Positions 59,312 through 64,000 of a DNA stretch of 64,000 nucleotides are shown in pieces (position 1 is the first letter of the stretch; each line of letters begins with the position of its first letter). A program made the translations under genes and the position numbers. The DNA lies in NCBI RefSeq assembly GCF_028765165.1, contig NZ_JARADB010000004.1, forward strand, positions 248,001 through 312,000, given 5' to 3'. The stretch comes from Paenibacillus sp. MAHUQ-63. Its GTDB lineage: Bacteria; Bacillota; Bacilli; Paenibacillales; NBRC-103111. The notes under the pieces are model-generated. The model made no database searches, was not told where the DNA came from, and saw only the letters and a list, made by a program, of their open reading frames with translations.

Positions 59312-60596
59312 TAGAGATTATTTGTCCCAGGAAGAGATCGATGCCTTATTGAGACAGTCTTCGGACGATAGTTCAGCCTCTTCTTTCCACGGGTCTCCGC
59401 AAGTTGAAGATTATTTATCCTCCCTGGAACAAGATGCACTAGGTGAAATCGGCAATATTACATTCGGTAGCGCGGCGACGGCATTATCCACATTGCTGGG
59501 CAAAAAAGTCGATATTACGACTCCGAAGGTATCCGTCATCGGCAAGGAAGAACTGGAGCAAGAGTTCCCGAGACCTCATGTGGCGGTTCATGTGAACTAT
59601 GTCGACGGCTTCGACGGCATTAACTTGCTGGTTATCAAAACGCGCGACGCGCAAGTCATCGCCGACTTAATGATGGGCGGGGACGGAACTGGCGGAGATG
59701 AAAATCTGAGCGAAATTCATATCAGCGCCGTGCAAGAAGCGATGAATCAAATGATGGGCTCGTCCGCGACTTCGATGTCTACCATCTTTAATCGATTTGT
59801 CAACATTTCTCCCCCAGGAATCGACATATTAAATTTGTCGAAAGGAGAAGGAAAACTACCTGACGAAGACGTATTTATTAAGATATCGTTCCGACTCATC
59901 ATTGGCGACCTTATTGATTCCAATATCATGCAATTATTACCTGTTCCTTTCGCCAAAGAAATGGTATCGATCCTTATGGGGGGCGGATCCGATTCTGCCA
60001 TGGAAGCTGCTCCTGCCGTTCAAGCGCCGGCACCAACTTCTATTCCTGCCCCGGCACCTGCGCAGGAAGTTCATACACCGCCCCCTGCCGCTGCTCAACC
60101 GATGTATGAGCAACCGATGTATCAGCAGCAGCCTATGTATGAACAACCGATGTACCAACAGCCGATGCAGCCGCCGATGGGCCATCCGTCGATGGGACAA
60201 CCGATGTACCCACCGCAGCCGATGTATCAACAACAGCCGCCAGCAGCTTATAACGGCGGGATGCCTAATCGGAATGTGAATGTGCAGCCGGTGCAATTCG
60301 GCAATTTGCAGAACGGTTCCTTAGGGCATGCGGACGATACGAACCTTAATTTACTACTGGATATACCTCTTAAGGTAACTGTAGAATTAGGCAGGACACA
60401 TAAGGTGATTAAAGACATCTTGGAATTGTCCCAAGGATCGATTATTGAATTGGATAAGCTAGCAGGTGAGCCTGTAGACATCTTAGTGAATAATAAGTTG
60501 ATTGCCAAAGGCGAAGTCGTCGTCATCGATGAGAACTTTGGGGTTCGTGTTACGGACATTGTCAACCAATGGGAACGAATTCAAAAGTTGCAATAA
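59301..60596 (+). CDS. fliY: flagellar motor switch phosphatase FliY
   Basis: FliY combines a CheY-P phosphatase (CheC-like) with a FliN-like C-ring domain. The 431-residue protein has an N-terminal SQEEIDALLRQS peptide, CheC-type motifs EIGNITFGSAATALS (about 49-63) and ISAVQEAMNQMMGSSATSM (about 140-158), a Pro/Gln/Met/Tyr-rich linker of short repeats such as MYEQP and MYQQ (about 245-320), and a C-terminal SpoA domain (about 345-425). ATG 59301 is set by AAGGAG. Confidence 0.96.
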   Translation: MTNNRDYLSQEEIDALLRQSSDDSSASSFHGSPQVEDYLSSLEQDALGEIGNITFGSAATALSTLLGKKVDITTPKVSVIGKEELEQEFPRPHVAVHVNYVDGFDGINLLVIKTRDAQVIADLMMGGDGTGGDENLSEIHISAVQEAMNQMMGSSATSMSTIFNRFVNISPPGIDILNLSKGEGKLPDEDVFIKISFRLIIGDLIDSNIMQLLPVPFAKEMVSILMGGGSDSAMEAAPAVQAPAPTSIPAPAPAQEVHTPPPAAAQPMYEQPMYQQQPMYEQPMYQQPMQPPMGHPSMGQPMYPPQPMYQQQPPAAYNGGMPNRNVNVQPVQFGNLQNGSLGHADDTNLNLLLDIPLKVTVELGRTHKVIKDILELSQGSIIELDKLAGEPVDILVNNKLIAKGEVVVIDENFGVRVTDIVNQWERIQKLQ

Positions 60597-60620
60597 TTTA
60601 ATTTTAGGGGGACTTTATTC

Positions 60621-60983
60621 ATGGCTAACCGTATTCTTATTGTTGATGATGCTGCATTTATGAGAATGATGATTCGTGATATTTTAACCAAAAATGGTTA
60701 TGAGGTTTGTGGTGAAGCGAACGATGGCGCTCAAGCTATCGAGAAATACAAGGAATTGAAGCCTGACCTGATTACAATGGATATCACTATGCCTGAGATG
60801 GACGGTATTCAAGCTTTGAAAGAAATCAAGAAGATTGAGCCAAATGCGAAAGTTATCATGTGTTCAGCGATGGGTCAGCAAGCGATGGTTATCGATGCGA
60901 TTCAAGCCGGAGCCAAAGATTTCATCGTGAAGCCGTTCCAAGCAGACCGCGTTATCGAAGCGATTAAAAAGACTCTAGGTTAA
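60621..60983 (+). CDS. cheY: chemotaxis response regulator CheY
   Basis: CheY is phosphorylated by CheA and binds FliM. The 120-residue receiver domain has the acidic pair D9-D10, the phospho-accepting Asp in DLITMDITMPEMDG (D54) and Lys in VKPFQADRV (about 104). It is the only chemotaxis gene in this window. Others usually follow flhB. ATG 60621 follows GGGGGAC. Confidence 0.98.
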   Translation: MANRILIVDDAAFMRMMIRDILTKNGYEVCGEANDGAQAIEKYKELKPDLITMDITMPEMDGIQALKEIKKIEPNAKVIMCSAMGQQAMVIDAIQAGAKDFIVKPFQADRVIEAIKKTLG

Positions 60984-61031
60984 GCCGTCTTCATTCGGTC
61001 GAGTCTTACATAAGCCGAAAGGGATGTGACT

Positions 61032-61664
61032 ATGAGAAGACTCAACTCGATTAAACGACTTTTAACAGGTGTACTTAGTTTATCTGCCTTGTTGTATACC
61101 CAGTCCCTGAGCTTTGCGGAAACAGAGCCGGGACAAGGGATTCCTTCTTCAGAATTCCCTACAACGGATGCCTTCGATTCGTTTGGCATGATTGTGAAGG
61201 TTATTTTCTACTTAATCTTAATTATTCTCCTTTTCTATGTCCTTATTAGGTACATGGCGAAGAAAAATAAGGGAACCATGTTCGGGAACTCGATTCGCTC
61301 ATTAGGTGGAGTTCCCCTAGGCCAAAACAAATCGATTCAGATCGTTGAGATTGGCCGCTCGCTCTTCGTGGTAGGCGTCGGAGACAACATCCAACTGCTG
61401 GACAAGATCAATGACGCCGATGAAGTAGCATACATTACAGAGCTGCTTACGTCCTCCCAAGATGATCGAATGGGCTTCACGACCGTAAGCAAGTGGATCA
61501 GCAAGCTGCCGGTGAAGAAGAAAGACATAGAAGAAGAGGTTGAACTCACTTCGACCTTCCAGCAAGTGTTTCATGATAAGCTGCAACGAGTAACGAACCG
61601 TAACAAACACGTGGAAGATTGGATTTCGGATCAAAAACATAAAGATCGGTTGAATGATGAATGA
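61032..61664 (+). CDS. fliZ: flagellar biosynthetic protein FliO/FliZ
   Basis: FliO (named FliZ in Bacillus) helps assemble the FliP core of the export gate. The 210-residue protein has a signal peptide-like N-terminus (about 1-28, ending SLSFAE), a membrane helix (about 53-75, VKVIFYLILIILLFYVLIRY) and a cytoplasmic FliO domain with SLGGVPLGQNKSIQIVEIGR. ATG 61032 follows AAGGGATGTGA. It overlaps fliP by four bases (ATGA). Confidence 0.92.
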   Translation: MRRLNSIKRLLTGVLSLSALLYTQSLSFAETEPGQGIPSSEFPTTDAFDSFGMIVKVIFYLILIILLFYVLIRYMAKKNKGTMFGNSIRSLGGVPLGQNKSIQIVEIGRSLFVVGVGDNIQLLDKINDADEVAYITELLTSSQDDRMGFTTVSKWISKLPVKKKDIEEEVELTSTFQQVFHDKLQRVTNRNKHVEDWISDQKHKDRLNDE

Positions 61665-62434
61665 AAAGAAATAAATTAGTGTTCATGCTTCTGGTTGCGT
61701 TGGTTTCCGTGTTTCTATTATCGTTAACTGCATCTGCCGCGGAGCCGGATCCGAATAATCCGATTCCTGGCTTGAATGTCAATATCGGGACCGGAGGTGC
61801 GGCTGCCGGATCCTCCAACACAGTAACTTTGTTGCTTCTATTGACTGTATTAAGCCTAGCGCCGTCGTTTCTCATTCTTATGACCAGTTTCACACGCATT
61901 GTCATCGTGCTTGGATTCGTGCGCACTTCGCTCGGTACCCAGCAGATGCCACCCAATCAGGTTCTAATCGGACTCGCTCTGTTTTTAACCTTTTTTATCA
62001 TGTCTCCAACTCTGGGAGAAGTTAACCAAGTCGCCCTTCAACCTTATTTGAAAGGTGAAATTAATCAAACCCAAGCGTTCGAGAAAGCCGCCCTGCCGAT
62101 GAAGAAATTCATGTTCAAACATACGAGGCAGAAGGACTTAAAGCTATTCTTAGATTACACCAAGGCTAAGGCGCCGACAGGCGTAGAAGATATCCCACTT
62201 ACTTCATTGGTTCCAGCCTATGCCATCAGCGAATTGAAATCAGCTTTCCAGATGGGATTCATGATATTCATTCCATTCCTCGTCATCGATATGGTCGTGT
62301 CCAGTACGTTAATGGCCATGGGGATGATGATGTTACCGCCAGTCATGATTTCATTACCCTTTAAGATTCTGCTATTTATTCTTGTCGACGGTTGGTATCT
62401 TGTGGTGAGATCGTTACTCTTAAGCTACGGTTGA
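61661..62434 (+). CDS. fliP: flagellar export gate protein FliP
   Basis: FliP is the pentameric core of the export gate. The 257-residue protein has a signal peptide (about 1-26), then four membrane helices. It includes the diagnostic TSFTRIVIVLGFVRTSLGTQ (about 83-102) and, near the C-terminus, MVVSSTLMAMGMMMLPPVMI. The order fliO-fliP-fliQ-fliR-flhB is universal for the gate genes. ATG 61661 overlaps the fliO stop. Confidence 0.97.
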   Translation: MKRNKLVFMLLVALVSVFLLSLTASAAEPDPNNPIPGLNVNIGTGGAAAGSSNTVTLLLLLTVLSLAPSFLILMTSFTRIVIVLGFVRTSLGTQQMPPNQVLIGLALFLTFFIMSPTLGEVNQVALQPYLKGEINQTQAFEKAALPMKKFMFKHTRQKDLKLFLDYTKAKAPTGVEDIPLTSLVPAYAISELKSAFQMGFMIFIPFLVIDMVVSSTLMAMGMMMLPPVMISLPFKILLFILVDGWYLVVRSLLLSYG

Positions 62435-62460
62435 GGATCGAAATATCGGAGGTTTCCTAG

Positions 62461-62730
62461 ATGGGTTCGGAATTTGTTATTCGCATTGCCGGTGAAGCTG
62501 TGTATACCGTTCTTAAAGCAAGCGCACCTATGCTGGTGATTGGACTTGTTGTGGGTCTGATCATTAGTATTTTTCAAGCGACGACGCAGATTCAAGAGCA
62601 AACACTTGCTTTTGTTCCCAAAATTGTTGCCGTATTGCTCTCCATCTTAATATTTGGACCGTGGATCATGAACACATTGGTTGATTTTACGTTTAATTTA
62701 CTCAACAACCTTTACAAATTCGTTGGATAG
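62461..62730 (+). CDS. fliQ: flagellar export gate protein FliQ
   Basis: FliQ is a small two-helix subunit of the export gate. The 89-residue protein has helices around 17-38 and 53-77 separated by a short loop with ATTQIQEQTLAFVPKIVAV, diagnostic of FliQ. ATG 62461 follows CGGAGGT. fliR starts a few bases after its stop. Confidence 0.97.
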   Translation: MGSEFVIRIAGEAVYTVLKASAPMLVIGLVVGLIISIFQATTQIQEQTLAFVPKIVAVLLSILIFGPWIMNTLVDFTFNLLNNLYKFVG

Positions 62731-62742
62731 GTTGTGAGCGCG

Positions 62743-63540
62743 ATGACATTGGTCTTTCAAGCAATTCCTATTTTTTTGCTTATCTTTTGTCGAATTACAT
62801 CGTTCTTTGTCGTGGTTCCGATTCTTTCCTCCAGAAATGTCCCGATGATGTTCAAAGTCGGACTTTCTGTATTCATTTCGTTCATCATCTTCGCAAGTAT
62901 GGGGTTGGATAAGCCGATTCCGCTAGATGGTGAATATGTACTTTTGATTATTCGCGAAATGCTGATTGGCATTTTGCTTGGTTTCGTGGCCTATATCTTT
63001 TTCTCGGTCATTCAGACGGCCGGCTCTTTCATGGATATGCAAATCGGTTTCAGTATGGCGAGCGTCATTGATCCGTTGACAGGAGCCTCGACCCCCATGC
63101 TGGGGAATCTGAAGTATATGATTGCCGTCTTATTGTTTCTATCTTTCGATGGCCATCATTATCTACTTCGAGCCATTATGGACAGCTATCAATGGGTCCC
63201 GCTCGACAACAAATTGTTCGCTCAAATCTACAATGGCCAAGTTTCCGATTTCTTATTTCATTCGTTAGCCAAAATGTTTTATCTTTCGTTTCAACTCGCT
63301 GCTCCCATCATAGCAGCCCTTTTTTTGACGGATTTAGGTTTGGGGCTTTTAACGCGCGTTGCGCCGCAATTTAATATTTTCGTCATAGGCGCACCACTCA
63401 AAATGATTCTGGGCTTTTTCTTGCTGATCGTTTTGTTCCCGGAATTGATCTCGCAGTTTCAAGGTTTGTTCGCAACGATTTTCGATTATATGGAGAAGCT
63501 GCTCGGGCTTATGAACGGCACACAGCAACCATCTCCGTAG
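62743..63540 (+). CDS. fliR: flagellar export gate protein FliR
   Basis: FliR completes the FliPQR core of the export gate. The 265-residue protein has about six membrane helices and typical segments: FCRITSFFVVVPILSSRNVP (about 15-34), GSFMDMQIGFSMASVIDP and GAPLKMILGFFLL. ATG 62743 is taken, 11 bases after GGATAGG. GTG 62734, three codons earlier, is possible but would sit almost on that weak site. flhB follows 13 bases later. Confidence 0.95.
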   Translation: MTLVFQAIPIFLLIFCRITSFFVVVPILSSRNVPMMFKVGLSVFISFIIFASMGLDKPIPLDGEYVLLIIREMLIGILLGFVAYIFFSVIQTAGSFMDMQIGFSMASVIDPLTGASTPMLGNLKYMIAVLLFLSFDGHHYLLRAIMDSYQWVPLDNKLFAQIYNGQVSDFLFHSLAKMFYLSFQLAAPIIAALFLTDLGLGLLTRVAPQFNIFVIGAPLKMILGFFLLIVLFPELISQFQGLFATIFDYMEKLLGLMNGTQQPSP

Positions 63541-63553
63541 GCAGGAGGAAGCC

Positions 63554-64000
63554 GTGTCCCAACAACTTCGCTTACAGCTTGATTTACAATGGTTTGCTGG
63601 GGAAAAGACGGAACCTGCAACGCCGAAGAAAAGGCAGGAAGCCCGTAAGAAAGGTCAAGTTGCCAAAAGCATGGACTTGCCCGCGGCAATGATTCTGCTT
63701 TTTTCATTCGTATCGTTTCTCATGTTCGGCAGTTTCATGAAAGAGAAAATACTCCATATTTTCCTTAACGTATACGAGAATCAGCTCAACATGGACATTA
63801 CCATGAGCAATGTGCAGGTACTCTTCGTGGATTTGGTGCAGCAGGGTTTGTTTATCTTAGCGCCGATCTTTCTGCTTGTCATGATCATTGCCATCGTCGG
63901 AAACTATGCGCAGATCGGCTTCATGTTTATTGGCGAACCGCTTATGATGAAGTTCAACAAAATCAATCCGATTGAAGGATTCAAGCGCATTTTCTCCTTG
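63554..64000 (+). CDS. flhB: flagellar export protein FlhB, 5' part
   Basis: The gene starts at GTG 63554 behind CAGGAGGAAG and runs off the right edge after 149 codons. LDLQWFAGEKTEPATPKK and RQEARKKGQVAKS are the cytoplasmic start of FlhB. Two membrane helices and the segment INPIEGFKRIFS follow. FlhB controls the switch in export specificity and interacts with FliK. Its C-terminal cytoplasmic domain, which has a paralogue in ylqH, lies outside the window. Confidence 0.95.
   Translation, partial: MSQQLRLQLDLQWFAGEKTEPATPKKRQEARKKGQVAKSMDLPAAMILLFSFVSFLMFGSFMKEKILHIFLNVYENQLNMDITMSNVQVLFVDLVQQGLFILAPIFLLVMIIAIVGNYAQIGFMFIGEPLMMKFNKINPIEGFKRIFSL

Noticed and set aside
60060-60260. Short tandem repeats in fliY considered as a DNA repeat or CRISPR-like array
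   Set aside because: They are in-frame codons for MYEQP/MYQQ-type peptide repeats in the linker of FliY. Units vary in length and there are no unique spacers.
1-64000. tRNA, rRNA, CRISPR arrays, transposase genes
   Set aside because: None was seen by eye on either strand: no CCA-type tRNA blocks, no regular repeat-spacer series and no transposase motifs. A tool search could still find a diverged case.

Overview
The window comes from a motile, endospore-forming Gram-positive of the Bacillales, most likely Paenibacillus or a close relative. This rests on gene order (rsmD-coaD-ylbJ-ylbL-yceD-rpmF-fapR-plsX-fab-acpP-rnc-smc-ftsY-ylxM-ffh-rpsP-khpA-rimM-trmD-rplS-lepB-rbgA-rnhB-ylqG-ylqH-yraN ... 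sucCD-dprA-topA-trmFO-hslVU-codY-fla/che), on fabH and fabF being part of the fapR cluster, and on protein similarity judged by eye. No database search was possible.

Positions 1-3316 are the decayed end of a prophage: the 3' end of a terminase large subunit gene, a portal gene broken by two frameshifts, a scar where the structural genes seem to be lost, a papain-like hydrolase, a holin and a glucosaminidase endolysin. Positions 3317-8760 are an AT-rich accessory stretch with large gaps and many hairpin terminators. It holds a squalene/phytoene synthase-family gene, a small Cys-containing ORF, two CBO0543-family membrane proteins and two DUF3231 proteins. Each of the last four has a sigma-G-like promoter match upstream, which suggests a forespore-expressed set.

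Positions 8900-34390 are housekeeping genes, almost all on the + strand: a candidate ylbH leader RNA and rsmD, coenzyme A synthesis (coaD), a sporulation membrane protein (ylbJ, minus strand), a Lon-like PDZ protease, yceD-rpmF, the FapR-regulated fatty-acid genes with a FapR operator at the start, rnc-smc-ftsY, ylxM-ffh, the rpsP-khpA-rimM-trmD group, rplS behind a probable L19 leader, lepB, rbgA, rnhB, and then ylqG-ylqH-yraN. YlqG ends in a FliK-like domain and YlqH is a stand-alone FlhB C-terminal-like domain.

Positions 34445-46655 hold comM (minus strand), a zinc-ribbon-like small protein, sucCD, dprA, topA, trmFO, hslVU and codY. The tyrosine recombinase gene usually found between trmFO and hslV is missing. 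A hairpin leader lies there instead.

Positions 46786-64000 are the fla/che operon from flgB to the 5' part of flhB. It encodes rod and hook proteins (FlgB, FlgC, FliE, FlgD, FlgE), the MS ring and switch (FliF, FliG, FliM, FliY), the export ATPase complex (FliH, FliI, FliJ), hook-length control (FliK), FliL, a SwrD/FlbD protein, CheY and the export gate (FliO/Z, FliP, FliQ, FliR, FlhB). A good CodY-box match sits between codY and flgB, so the codY product may repress the adjacent motility operon. No tRNA, rRNA, CRISPR array or intact insertion sequence was seen.
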